Source: Chitinophaga agri (GTDB lineage: Bacteria > Bacteroidota > Bacteroidia > Chitinophagales > Chitinophagaceae). From it: 64,000 bases of DNA. A program made the translations under genes and the position numbers. This document shows, one piece after another, positions 45,443 through 54,513 of this stretch. Position 1 is the first letter of the stretch. Each line of letters begins with the position of its first letter. The notes beneath the pieces are model-generated. The model was not told the DNA's origin. It ran no database searches and worked only from the letters and a program-made list of their open reading frames with translations. The DNA lies in assembly GCF_010093065.1 (NCBI RefSeq), contig NZ_CP048113.1, positions 2,914,001 to 2,978,000 of the forward strand, given 5' to 3'.

Positions 45443-47455
45443 ATGCGCAGAAAAGCTACGGATATTAAACTCCCCGCAGGTCAACGCAAAAAGCTTCCTG
45501 CTACCATCGCACCCATGCTGGCTACGTTGGTTGATGAACCTACAGATGCATCAGGCTGGCTCTATGAGGTGAAATGGGACGGGTATCGCGCTATAGCCCT
45601 GCTGCAGAAGGGAAACGTCCAGCTTATTTCCCGCAATAACAAACCTTTCGAAGAGAAATTCTACCCCGTATTTCAGGCTTTACAGAAATGGAAAATTGAT
45701 GCTGTACTGGACGGCGAAATCGTTGTGCTAAACCCTTCCGGCATTTCCAGCTTTGCCAGTCTGCAAAACTGGCGAAGTGAGGCTGATGGAGAACTGATCT
45801 ACTATCTATTCGATCTGTTGTGGCTAAATGGGTATGACCTTACACAACTTCCCCTTATTCAGCGACGGGAACTACTGGAACGACTGTTTCCCGCTCCTGA
45901 TATCATCCGGTTGAGCACTGCCTTCAGAAACACCTCTGCTACTGCATTCCTGTCGGCCGCCAATGACCTGGGGCTTGAAGGCATTATTGCCAAAAACGAA
46001 GAAAGCCTGTATCATTCGGGGCTGCGTACCCGTGACTGGCTGAAAATTAAGATCAATAAACGACATGAAGTGGTAATAGGTGGATATACGCGTAATGAAA
46101 ACTCTTCCAAGCCCTTCAGCTCTTTATTGGTAGGGGTATTTGAGAAAGGTAAACTACAGTATACCGGGAAGATCGGTACAGGCTTCTCCACTGCCCAGCA
46201 AAAAGAAATGATGCAGGCATTTAAGCCACTCATTAGAAAAACTACGCCTTTCACCACTACTCCGGATATCAACAAACCTTCCCGCTTCCGGCCTAATCCG
46301 CCGAAAGCTGTAGCGACCTGGCTTGCTCCTGAACTGGTATGTGAAGTCAGCTATGCAGAAATCACGGACGATGGAGTGATGCGTCATCCTTCATTTGAAG
46401 GCATGCGCATTGACAAAGCGGCGAAAGATGTTGGGAAAGAAGAAGCTATTCCTGTCACTAAAGCTGTTAAACGTACAGCCGATACTATTACCAAACAAAT
46501 GCTTACCCCTGTGATAAGTGGTGATCGTAAGACCCTGCTTAATCCTTCTGAAGCCACTCAGGTCAGGAAGATCAACCGGCATGAGTTAAAATTTTCTAAC
46601 CTGCATAAGGTATTCTGGCCGGATGAAAAGTACACCAAACGGGATATGCTGAACTATTACTACCAGGTAGCGCCTTATATTATGCCCTACCTGAAGGACC
46701 GTCCTCAGTCGCTGAACAGATTTCCTAACGGCATCAAAGGAAAGAGTTTCTATCAGAAAGATGTAACGGGACAGGCACCTGACTGGATCAAAACATTTCC
46801 GTATCATACCAGTACAGGGGAAGATAAAAATTTCATGGTACCGACAGACGAAGCCAGTCTGCTGTACATGGCCAATCTCGGTGCCATTGAAATGAATCCC
46901 TGGAACAGCAGGATCTCCAAACCAGATCATCCTGACTGGTGTATTATTGATCTGGATCCAACAGAAAAGAATACCTTTGAGCAGGTAATCAAAACCGCAC
47001 AGATTACGAAAGACGTACTGGATAGTATCGGTATTCCGGGTTATTGTAAAACGTCCGGCTCAACAGGCATCCATATCTACATACCATTACACGCAAAATA
47101 TACATACGACGAGTGCCAGTTGTTCGGCAAATGGATCGCTACACAGGTACATCACACCTTACCCGCTTTTACAAGTATTGAACGTATGACACAGAACAGA
47201 AAGGGTAAGATCTATGTTGATTATTTGCAGAACAGACCAAAAGCAACACTTGCGGCGCCATATTCGCTCCGTCCGAAACCAGGTGCGACCGTCTCCATGC
47301 CGCTGCATTGGGACGAAGTAAAGAAAGGTTTAAAGATGAAAGATTTCAATATTACTAACGCCATAGCCCGTATCAACGAAATGGGCGACATCTTCAAACC
47401 GGTATTGGGCAAGGGTATTGATATGAAGAAAGTACTACGTACTATACAACCATAA
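45443..47455 (+). CDS. ligD: DNA ligase D (ligase plus polymerase domains, no phosphoesterase domain)
   Basis: 670 residues. The N-terminal ATP-dependent ligase has its catalytic Lys44 in EVKWDGYRAI and an OB domain ending near residue 310 (LVCEVSYAEITDDGVMRHPS). From about 375 follows the primase-type polymerase domain, with metal-binding Asp503 and Asp505 in IIDLDPT and a SGSTGIHIYIPL motif. Many LigD proteins also carry a phosphoesterase domain that trims 3' ends; here it is absent. The role is end joining of double-strand breaks with Ku; no ku gene lies in the window. A Lys-rich DNA-binding protein follows 32 bases later. Confidence 0.95.
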   Translation: MRRKATDIKLPAGQRKKLPATIAPMLATLVDEPTDASGWLYEVKWDGYRAIALLQKGNVQLISRNNKPFEEKFYPVFQALQKWKIDAVLDGEIVVLNPSGISSFASLQNWRSEADGELIYYLFDLLWLNGYDLTQLPLIQRRELLERLFPAPDIIRLSTAFRNTSATAFLSAANDLGLEGIIAKNEESLYHSGLRTRDWLKIKINKRHEVVIGGYTRNENSSKPFSSLLVGVFEKGKLQYTGKIGTGFSTAQQKEMMQAFKPLIRKTTPFTTTPDINKPSRFRPNPPKAVATWLAPELVCEVSYAEITDDGVMRHPSFEGMRIDKAAKDVGKEEAIPVTKAVKRTADTITKQMLTPVISGDRKTLLNPSEATQVRKINRHELKFSNLHKVFWPDEKYTKRDMLNYYYQVAPYIMPYLKDRPQSLNRFPNGIKGKSFYQKDVTGQAPDWIKTFPYHTSTGEDKNFMVPTDEASLLYMANLGAIEMNPWNSRISKPDHPDWCIIDLDPTEKNTFEQVIKTAQITKDVLDSIGIPGYCKTSGSTGIHIYIPLHAKYTYDECQLFGKWIATQVHHTLPAFTSIERMTQNRKGKIYVDYLQNRPKATLAAPYSLRPKPGATVSMPLHWDEVKKGLKMKDFNITNAIARINEMGDIFKPVLGKGIDMKKVLRTIQP

Positions 47456-47487
47456 ATAAGTATTTATTAACCTTTAAATTCCACACC

Positions 47488-47925
47488 ATGGCAAAGTATT
47501 CAAAAAAGAGCCAGGACAAGGTAGAAGAAAACATGCATGAAATGAAAAAGGGGAAACTGAAAAGCGGCAGAAGCGGCAAAAAGGTAACCAACCCCAAACA
47601 GGCCATTGCAATAGGTTTATCTGAAGCCCGCGAATCCGGCGCCAAAGTACCTAAAAAAGCCGCCGCTAAGAAGGCAGCTCCAAAGAAAAAAGCGGCAGCT
47701 AAGAAAGCTACGCCTAAAAAAGCCGCAGCTAAGAAAGCGGCACCTAAAAAAGCCACTGCTAAAAAAGCGGCACCTAAAAAATCGGCTGCTAAGAAAGCGG
47801 CGCCCAGGAAGAAGGCTGCTGCAAAAAAAGCCGCACCAAAGAAAGCCGCTGCAAAAAAAGCTGCTCCTAAAAAGGCCGCTGCTAAGAAAAGAGCTACTCC
47901 TAAAAAACGGGGAACAAGATCGTAA
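47488..47925 (+). CDS. DUF6496/histone H1-like Lys-Ala-rich protein
   Basis: 145 residues. The first 55 (MAKYSKKSQDKVEENMHEMK, then KVTNPKQAIAIGLSEARESG) match the short domain called DUF6496. The rest is made of KKAA(A/T)PKK-type repeats, a histone H1-like tail with about half Lys plus Ala, which should bind DNA by charge. The underlying DNA is a degenerate tandem repeat (about 47652-47890). It starts 32 bases after ligD and is probably cotranscribed, so it may compact or bridge DNA ends. Confidence 0.85.
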   Translation: MAKYSKKSQDKVEENMHEMKKGKLKSGRSGKKVTNPKQAIAIGLSEARESGAKVPKKAAAKKAAPKKKAAAKKATPKKAAAKKAAPKKATAKKAAPKKSAAKKAAPRKKAAAKKAAPKKAAAKKAAPKKAAAKKRATPKKRGTRS

Positions 47926-47930
47926 CGGAA

Positions 47931-48689
47931 CTACCGTCCTCCCAGCCAGGATAGGAACTGAGGCGTCTTTTCCTTGCTGACCGTAATTACCTCCTTAAAG
48001 GACACCGTCAGATTGACACATAACTTGCGTGACAGGTAGTGTGATGCATCTTTTATGGCTTTACGGTTCACAAGAAACTGTCTGTTCACACGGAAAAAAT
48101 ATTCTCCGCAGAGCTGCTCCGCCTCCTCCAGTGTTTTTTTAAGCTGATAGTGCTGCCTGTCGAACGTCATCAGGCATAGTGCTTCTTTTTCAATATAAAA
48201 CAGCGCTATACTGTCCAGTCTTAACGGAACGATCTTGTCCTTATAGTGAACAAGTATCGCTTCCGGTTTGGGTGCGTGTTCAAAGATCGCCGACAGCGGA
48301 CTGCCGGCGCTGTTATCTTTTATGGTAAAATTGCGACGCAGGGTGTTGTACTTTCTGATCGCATCTGCAATAGCTGCGTCTGTAAAAGGCTTCAGTATGT
48401 ACTCAATACCATTTGCCTTAAATGCCTGCAATGCGTATTCATCATATGCTGTACAAAAGATGATCGGCGCCGTCACCTCCACCTGCCTGTAAATATCAAA
48501 GCTCTCCCCATCTCCCAGCTGAATATCACTAAAGATCAGGTCAGGCATCGCATGCGATTTAAAATAAGCCACTGCCTCTTTCACGGATTTCAGTACAGCT
48601 GTTACCTGCACGTTGTTGTCCACTTGCTGGAGGCTCTCCTGCAGGTCCTCAGCCGTCAATACCTCATCCTCTATGATAACCACCTGCAT
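47931..48689 (-). CDS. LytTR-family response regulator
   Basis: 252 residues. The receiver domain (1-120) has Asp55 in LIFSDIQLG and the usual acidic pair near residues 7-8 (EDE). The LytTR DNA-binding domain covers about 150-250 (FYIEKEALCLMTFDRQHYQL, FFRVNRQFLVNRKAI). It overlaps the sensor kinase gene by 26 bases and ends 5 bases from the convergent DUF6496 gene. It probably regulates the divergent TonB receptor gene at 49877. Confidence 0.93.
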   Translation of the reverse strand: MQVVIIEDEVLTAEDLQESLQQVDNNVQVTAVLKSVKEAVAYFKSHAMPDLIFSDIQLGDGESFDIYRQVEVTAPIIFCTAYDEYALQAFKANGIEYILKPFTDAAIADAIRKYNTLRRNFTIKDNSAGSPLSAIFEHAPKPEAILVHYKDKIVPLRLDSIALFYIEKEALCLMTFDRQHYQLKKTLEEAEQLCGEYFFRVNRQFLVNRKAIKDASHYLSRKLCVNLTVSFKEVITVSKEKTPQFLSWLGGR

Positions 48690-49731
48690 GTTGTAATATT
48701 TTAATTTTTACTGTAAATGTCTTTCCATCATCATCTATCAGGATATCTTCTCCGGCAAGCATCCGGTAACGCTCGGAGAGATTCATCAATCCACTGCCGG
48801 TAGACGCTTCAGTGATATTTTTTAACTGCAGATTATTCACCACTTTCAGATAGTCGCCCTCCTCGATCACTTCCAGGTATAACGGCTCCTCTGCTGTCAG
48901 TACGTTATGTTTAATGGCATTCTCCAGTAAAGGCTGTAATGAGAATGCCGGTAACCATTTATCAGACATCTGCTGCTGATCAATCCGGATGTCAAATTTC
49001 AATGCTGCCCCTGCCCTTACCTGCTGCATTTCCAGGTAGTCCATGCTGATCTTCAGCTCATCCCTGAGTGAGATAATATTCCGTTGCCCATTCGAAATAC
49101 TTGCCCGTAAAAAATCAGACAGATGGATCAGATACTCCTCTGCCTTTTCAGGATGCCGCCGGATCAGTGACTTCAATGTATTCAATGCATTAAAAAGAAA
49201 ATGAGGGTGGATCTGCTGACGTAACAACTGGTTAATTGCTTCTGTATTTGCAAACTTCAGACGGGCATTCTCCAGTTCAGCATGATTTTTAGCATGTAAT
49301 AAAGTAATGTAGTTCTGTAATATCAATACCATGATATTGCCCACAAATCCATGAATGAGAAAAAGTACGGGCCATACAGACCTGTTCCGGATCAGCCCAT
49401 ACCACTCAGGAATCACATAATTCTTTAGCTCCGTCTCCATCACAATTCTGAACAACAGATGGTTAAATAATGCGGCACCGGCGAAACTGAGCGTAAATCT
49501 GACTATCTTGTACTTTCGGGAACCATATGCTATCCTGTTGGCAAGCCAGAGCATCAAACCGATGTTATAAAGGCCCATTATCAATATACCGAGAGAAATC
49601 AGTCCTGACTTTAACAGTACTATATTAAGGGAATACTCTTTCACTGATGAGGTCAGTGCTACAATTATGGCAACGCCCAGCGGCCCGATGATGCTGACGC
49701 GTATAAGACTTCTGACAGGTATATTTTTCAT
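48664..49731 (-). CDS. LytS-like membrane sensor histidine kinase
   Basis: 355 residues. Four membrane helices lie in the first 135 residues. The His_kinase domain has phospho-acceptor His175 in QQIHPHFLFNALN, and the ATPase part has LLENAIKHNVL and a G-box (TGSGLMNLSERYRML). This is the usual LytS/YehU-type partner of LytTR regulators in Bacteroidota. No extracellular sensor domain is present, so the signal is probably sensed in the membrane. Confidence 0.93.
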   Translation of the reverse strand: MKNIPVRSLIRVSIIGPLGVAIIVALTSSVKEYSLNIVLLKSGLISLGILIMGLYNIGLMLWLANRIAYGSRKYKIVRFTLSFAGAALFNHLLFRIVMETELKNYVIPEWYGLIRNRSVWPVLFLIHGFVGNIMVLILQNYITLLHAKNHAELENARLKFANTEAINQLLRQQIHPHFLFNALNTLKSLIRRHPEKAEEYLIHLSDFLRASISNGQRNIISLRDELKISMDYLEMQQVRAGAALKFDIRIDQQQMSDKWLPAFSLQPLLENAIKHNVLTAEEPLYLEVIEEGDYLKVVNNLQLKNITEASTGSGLMNLSERYRMLAGEDILIDDDGKTFTVKIKILQHAGGYHRG

Positions 49732-49876
49732 GTGTATCAGACCGCAAATTACACACTATGGACCGGACGGCTTAATTTTTCCCTGTCCGATTCAGCCGTA
49801 ATTTTGTCTGTTTCAGCCTGGGTACTTTTTGTATATCAGATAAATATTATTTGTTTCGCACTAAATTTAAAACCGG

Positions 49877-52198
49877 ATGAAATCAAGATTGTTGCTGATT
49901 GCTGTCTCGCTGATGGCCCTGCAAGCCACGGCACAGCAGAAACACACAATTAGCGGAACCATTAAGTCCAAAGCCAAGGGAGAAACCCTTATTGGTGCTA
50001 CCGTAAGAGTCAGCGGTGGCGGAGGAACAACCACCAACGAATACGGATTTTATTCCCTAACCATCCCAGATGGCAAACATAAACTGGAGTATACTTCTAT
50101 GGGGCTCCAGGCTGCCAGCCTGGAATTCACCCTTCGGAAAGATACCACTATCAATATCTCCCTCGAAGACGAGTCCGTTTCCCTCGGGGCAGTGACCATT
50201 ACAGGTACCAGCACCTCCAAAAGAAGCCTCAGTGCGCCACAAATGGGTCTGGAGAAGCTGACTGCCAAAGAGATGAAGAATGTGCCCGTATTACTCGGGG
50301 AAAGGGATGCGATTAAAGTCATCCAGTTACTGCCGGGTATTAAGTCCGCTGGAGATGGTAATGCCGGCATGTTCGTTCGTGGCGGTGCAGCCGACCAGAA
50401 CCTGATCCTTCTGGACGAGGCACCTGTATATAACGCCTCTCACCTGCTGGGCTTCTTTTCTACCTTCAACTCGGATGCTATCAAGGACATCGCTGTGTAT
50501 AAAGGTGGTATGCCTGCCCAATATGGCGGACGCCTTTCCTCTGTACTGGATATCAAAATGAACGATGGTAGCAATCAGGATTATGGTGTAAGCGGTGGTA
50601 TCGGACTGATCTCAGCAAAGCTGAACGTGGAGGGACCTATTCAGAAGGATAAATCGTCGTTCCTGATAACGGGTCGCCGTACCTATGCGGATATGTTCCT
50701 GAAATTATCCAATGACTCCAGTCTGAATAATAACAAGCTCTATTTCTACGACATCAATGTCAAAATGAACTATGAGCTGGGTGATAAAGACAAGATCTAC
50801 TTTTCAGGTTATTTCGGTAAGGATAAACTGGGTGTAGGCGATCTTTTTGGTCTGACATGGGGTAACACAACCGGTACTTTACGCTGGAACCACATTTTCA
50901 ACAATAAATTGTTCTCTAACACCTCATTGATATACAGCAACTACGATTATACCGTTTCAATTAACAGCGGTTCTGTAAGTGCGGATATCTACTCCAAGAT
51001 CAGAGACTACAACCTGAAAGAAGAACTGCAATGGTATCCTTCTTCCAACCATAGTGTACGCTTCGGTTTCAATACTATCTATCATACAATTACACCAGGT
51101 CAGGTCACTACTTCCGAAACTTCACAGATCAACTCGAGGACACTGGAAGACCGTTACTCATGGGAAAATGCGGTGTATATCACTGACAACTGGAAAATGT
51201 CTGATAGGCTCAGTATGACCTACGGTCTGCGTGCATCTGCATTCAGCGTACTGGGTAAAGGTGACTTCTTCAACATCGACCAGGAGGGCAAAATACTGGA
51301 CACCCTGCACTATAAGAAAGGTGACTTCGTAAAAACCTATGTGAACCTGGAACCAAGACTGGCGATCAGTTACAAACTGAATAACACTTCTTCCCTGAAA
51401 GGATCCTATGTACGTAATACCCAGAACCTCCACCTGATATCCAACAGTACAACGAGCAGTCCGACTGATAAATGGGTGGCCAGCACCAACATTATCAAAC
51501 CAGAGATCTCTGACCAATACGCTGTTGGTTTCTACAAAGACCTGTTGGGCGGGGATTATGAACTGACCGTTGAAACCTACTATAAATCCTTACAGAACCA
51601 GATCGACTACCGTGATGGTGCAAACGTGAATTCCGTAAGCAACGCGATCGAATCGGAACTGTTGTTTGGTAAAGGACGTGCCTATGGTATCGAGTGGCTG
51701 TTCAAAAAGAGAGTAGGTAAATTCAACGGATGGGTAAGCTATACTCTATCCAAGACAGAAAGAAAGATTGATGGTATCAACAGTAATGAATGGTATAATG
51801 CACGTCAGGACAGGACACACGACATCGCGATCGTGGCTATTTATCAGCTGAGCAAGAAATGGACACTGTCTGCCAACTGGATTTATTACACTGGCGACGC
51901 GGTGACCTATCCTTCCGGTAAATATAATATCGATGGACAAACTGTTTATTACTACACCGGCCGTAACGCGTATCGTATGCCGGACTATCATCGTCTGGAC
52001 CTCGGTGCGACCTTACAGCTGAAACAGCGTAAACGCTGGTCCTCCGAACTGGCTTTCAGCCTCTATAATGCTTATGGCAGAGAGAATGCATACACTATTA
52101 CATTTACTGACGACAAGGACGATCCAAGCAAAACAGTCGCCAAACAGACCGCTTTGTTCAAATTCATTCCTTCCATCTCTTATAACTTTAAGTTCTAA
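49877..52198 (+). CDS. TonB-dependent outer membrane receptor
   Basis: 773 residues. The signal peptide covers about 1-22 (LMALQATAQQ). A carboxypeptidase-regulatory-like Ig domain follows (SGTIKSKAKGETLIGATVRV), then the plug (GERDAIKVIQLLPGI, GNAGMFVRGGAADQNLILLD) and a barrel ending FIPSISYNFKF. It is smaller than SusC and lacks the SusC signature, so it belongs to the FecA-like branch. Its partner is the DUF4249 lipoprotein gene overlapping by one base (TAATG). The cargo is unknown. Confidence 0.93.
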   Translation: MKSRLLLIAVSLMALQATAQQKHTISGTIKSKAKGETLIGATVRVSGGGGTTTNEYGFYSLTIPDGKHKLEYTSMGLQAASLEFTLRKDTTINISLEDESVSLGAVTITGTSTSKRSLSAPQMGLEKLTAKEMKNVPVLLGERDAIKVIQLLPGIKSAGDGNAGMFVRGGAADQNLILLDEAPVYNASHLLGFFSTFNSDAIKDIAVYKGGMPAQYGGRLSSVLDIKMNDGSNQDYGVSGGIGLISAKLNVEGPIQKDKSSFLITGRRTYADMFLKLSNDSSLNNNKLYFYDINVKMNYELGDKDKIYFSGYFGKDKLGVGDLFGLTWGNTTGTLRWNHIFNNKLFSNTSLIYSNYDYTVSINSGSVSADIYSKIRDYNLKEELQWYPSSNHSVRFGFNTIYHTITPGQVTTSETSQINSRTLEDRYSWENAVYITDNWKMSDRLSMTYGLRASAFSVLGKGDFFNIDQEGKILDTLHYKKGDFVKTYVNLEPRLAISYKLNNTSSLKGSYVRNTQNLHLISNSTTSSPTDKWVASTNIIKPEISDQYAVGFYKDLLGGDYELTVETYYKSLQNQIDYRDGANVNSVSNAIESELLFGKGRAYGIEWLFKKRVGKFNGWVSYTLSKTERKIDGINSNEWYNARQDRTHDIAIVAIYQLSKKWTLSANWIYYTGDAVTYPSGKYNIDGQTVYYYTGRNAYRMPDYHRLDLGATLQLKQRKRWSSELAFSLYNAYGRENAYTITFTDDKDDPSKTVAKQTALFKFIPSISYNFKF

Positions 52199-53013
52199 TG
52201 ACCATGCGTAACAGTTTTATATATACCATCCTGGGTTCAGCGCTGTTGCTGGGCACAGCTTGTGAAAAGGAGATCGATCTTAACCTGAATGGCAATGATA
52301 ATAAGTATGTAATAGAGGGTGTACTTACTGACATTAAAGGGGATTGTTCAGTGAAGATCAGCCGCACTAAGGAATTCAGCAGCGATAACGCCTTCAATGG
52401 CGTATCGGGTGCAAAGGTGCAGATCTGGAATGGCGGAGATACGACTTTACTGACAGAAAGCAGTACAGGCGTGTACACCGCACCTGAGCTATCGGGCGGC
52501 AACGGTAATACTTACGGATTACTGGTGACTATCGATGGAGAAACATTTACAGCGACGTCCCGCATGCCTAATAAGGTAGCATTTGACAGTCTGGTAGTAG
52601 TGGAAGAAGACCTGTTTGGCGACATGACCAAGATTGCCAATGTGAACTTCAAAGATCCTGCGAATGAAACCAATTACTATCGTTTTCGTCAGTACCTGAA
52701 TGGTGTAATGATAAAAAGCTATTGGGTAAGAAATGACGACCTGACCAATGGTAATAAAATCAGTGCAAGATTGTACATCCTGGGAGATGCGAATGATGAT
52801 GATGAGAATAAGATTGAATCAGGTGATAAAGTGACAGTAGATATGATGAATATCGATGCGGATGTCTATAAATATTTCTACAGCCTGAGCAACAGCGCTA
52901 CCGGGGAAAGTAATTCGGCTACGCCTGCGAATCCGGTAAGCAATATCAAAGGTAATGCTATCGGCTATTTCAGTGCGCATACAATAGAAACAAAGACAAT
53001 AACAGTACCGTAA
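52198..53013 (+). CDS. DUF4249 family lipoprotein
   Basis: 271 residues from the ATG at 52198; a second ATG lies at 52204. The lipidated Cys is in LLLGTACEKEIDLNL. The mature part begins YVIEGVLTDIKGDCSVKISR, the DUF4249 start, and is beta-rich. The family pairs with TonB receptors as a SusD-like accessory of unknown ligand. Coupled to the receptor gene by one base and followed by a strong terminator at 53041. Confidence 0.93.
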   Translation: MTMRNSFIYTILGSALLLGTACEKEIDLNLNGNDNKYVIEGVLTDIKGDCSVKISRTKEFSSDNAFNGVSGAKVQIWNGGDTTLLTESSTGVYTAPELSGGNGNTYGLLVTIDGETFTATSRMPNKVAFDSLVVVEEDLFGDMTKIANVNFKDPANETNYYRFRQYLNGVMIKSYWVRNDDLTNGNKISARLYILGDANDDDENKIESGDKVTVDMMNIDADVYKYFYSLSNSATGESNSATPANPVSNIKGNAIGYFSAHTIETKTITVP

Positions 53014-53040
53014 TTAACACAACATAGCAACCATGGTAAG

Positions 53041-53066
53041 AAGCCGGATCGTTCGCGGTCCGGCTT
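53041..53066 (+). terminator. Terminator of the receptor/DUF4249 operon
   Basis: An 11-bp stem (AAGCCGGATCG with CGGTCCGGCTT, one G-U pair) closed by a TTCG tetraloop, 27 bases after the stop at 53013. The downstream tail is only moderately T-rich. Confidence 0.8.
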
Positions 53067-53565
53067 TACTATTTTATAAGGGGCCATACCTTCGGATTAT
53101 TGACCTGACAGTAAAAAGCAGACCCTGCTTTAAAAAAGTATTCTAACCCCAAAAAGAAGAGTCTGGCCATAGTTGCAGATATTACAGCTTACCTGGATAG
53201 TACAAATCTCATCCTGGATCAAAAAACAAAGACCACCTATCTATCAATGAACTTTTATATTCAGATAATGCTACTACAGCATCTGTTATCCAAAGTAACA
53301 CTACATCAACAAACAGAACAATAGCATCTTTTATAATCTGTTTTTTTTGATCAAATAATTCACAATATGTACCGAAATCGGTATTTTCGCATAGACCATT
53401 TATCTTTAATTGACTAGTATAATCGTTAATCCGGCATTTGAAATGCGTAACGATGGAAAAACCTGCCGTTGTTAATCCGGTCCCCAATTTCCATTCACAT
53501 CTTCATCTGCTGTACCAATAAAATATTGTTTTTAATACCATATTAATCAAGCTAAACCTCAAGGT
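53067..53565. other. 500-base AT-rich gap before the type VI island
   Basis: I find no convincing gene. A small hairpin (AAAGCAG with CTGCTTT, 53115-53131) and a 92-codon minus-strand frame (53209-53487) with poor composition are present. The region must contain the promoter for tssD; no clear TAnnTTTG box at a good distance was found. Lower GC than its surroundings hints at an insertion boundary. Confidence 0.4.
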
Positions 53566-53958
53566 ATGTCATTCAAAGCAGTTATGCGTTTAGATGGAGA
53601 AGAGATCAATGTGCTGGATTGTCACTTTTCATTTGCCCAGCACACCGACCACAATGGGAAGCCCGCTGCCCGTCCGACGGGAGGAGCATTGACTGTGCTA
53701 CTGGAATCGGACGGTAATACTAATCTATTCGACTGGATGATCTCCAACACGCAGACTAAAAGTGGAAGTATTGTATTCTATCGGAGGGACGCTATGTCCA
53801 AAATGAAAGAACTGAAATTCACAGATGCCTATTGCGTAGCATATGAAGAGCATTTCAAGGCTGTAGGCGATAACCCGATGCAGATTAAACTCGTGCTGTC
53901 TGCCAGAGAAGTACAGCTGGGTAGTTCCGTGTATCAGAATCCGTGGCCACAATCCTGA
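53566..53958 (+). CDS. tssD: Type VI secretion tube protein TssD (Hcp)
   Basis: 130 residues, the usual length for the Bacteroidota TssD family. MSFKAVMRLDGEEINVLDCH, HTDHNGKPAARPTGG and KFTDAYCVAYEEHF are family marks. It forms hexameric rings of the inner tube and can carry effectors. The sheath, baseplate and membrane complex genes are absent here, so this copy serves cargo from this island using a machine encoded elsewhere. Confidence 0.95.
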   Translation: MSFKAVMRLDGEEINVLDCHFSFAQHTDHNGKPAARPTGGALTVLLESDGNTNLFDWMISNTQTKSGSIVFYRRDAMSKMKELKFTDAYCVAYEEHFKAVGDNPMQIKLVLSAREVQLGSSVYQNPWPQS

Positions 53959-54021
53959 CCGTATAGTTACCTATAGGTCACATCCGTATGACAGCTGATC
54001 ACCGCTAAAAACATTGTATTT

Positions 54022-54507
54022 ATGGCCCTGAAAAAATTCCCCGCATTCAGCACATTATGGAGCAGTTATCCACACGATTCCGGCAATCAACATGCCATGC
54101 CCTGTGATGAAAAAGATAGGAATGGTGTCTATTACTATGAGAACCAGTGTGCGATCCGGATGTCCTATTGCCTCATCAAAGCCGGCATTACACTGTCCAA
54201 CTATACGGATCCAAAATGTAAACACGGCTACGCAAGGGGAGCAGAAAGCCTGGCCACCTGGATATGGCGCAACTTTGGTGAACCGGAACAGGTCAACTGC
54301 AGTAATGCCAAACAAAAAAATGATTTCCTGATGGACCAATACTGGTCGAAGAATGGGATCATTTTTTTCAAGGATTTCTATGGCACTAATAACACAGGAG
54401 ATCATATCGACCTGTTATATCATGTAAACAGACAGATCCTGACGGCCACCGGCGATTATACCAATGATAGCAGGGTGAAAGCAATATGGTTCTGGGAAAT
54501 AAACTGA
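54022..54507 (+). CDS. Tae4-type peptidoglycan amidase effector
   Basis: 161 residues. Catalytic Cys43 in NQCAIRMSYCL and His128 in NTGDHIDLLY match the Tae4 amidase family, which cuts the D-Glu-mDAP bond of peptidoglycan in rival cells. No signal peptide, as expected for a type VI cargo. It lies between tssD and the exported gene at 54514, its likely immunity gene. The PF14113-like pattern is complete. Confidence 0.9.
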   Translation: MALKKFPAFSTLWSSYPHDSGNQHAMPCDEKDRNGVYYYENQCAIRMSYCLIKAGITLSNYTDPKCKHGYARGAESLATWIWRNFGEPEQVNCSNAKQKNDFLMDQYWSKNGIIFFKDFYGTNNTGDHIDLLYHVNRQILTATGDYTNDSRVKAIWFWEIN

Positions 54508-54513
54508 CAGTGT

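Noticed and set aside
47442..47756. 104-codon minus-strand frame opposite the histone-like gene
   Set aside because: Ala/Phe/Leu repeat that is only the complement of the Lys-Ala codons.
47652..47890. Repetitive DNA considered as an independent repeat element
   Set aside because: It is explained by the KKAAPKK codon repeats of the histone-like gene.
53209..53487. 92-codon minus-strand frame in the gap before tssD
   Set aside because: AT-rich, no start context, no recognisable domain, and it would leave tssD without a promoter region.
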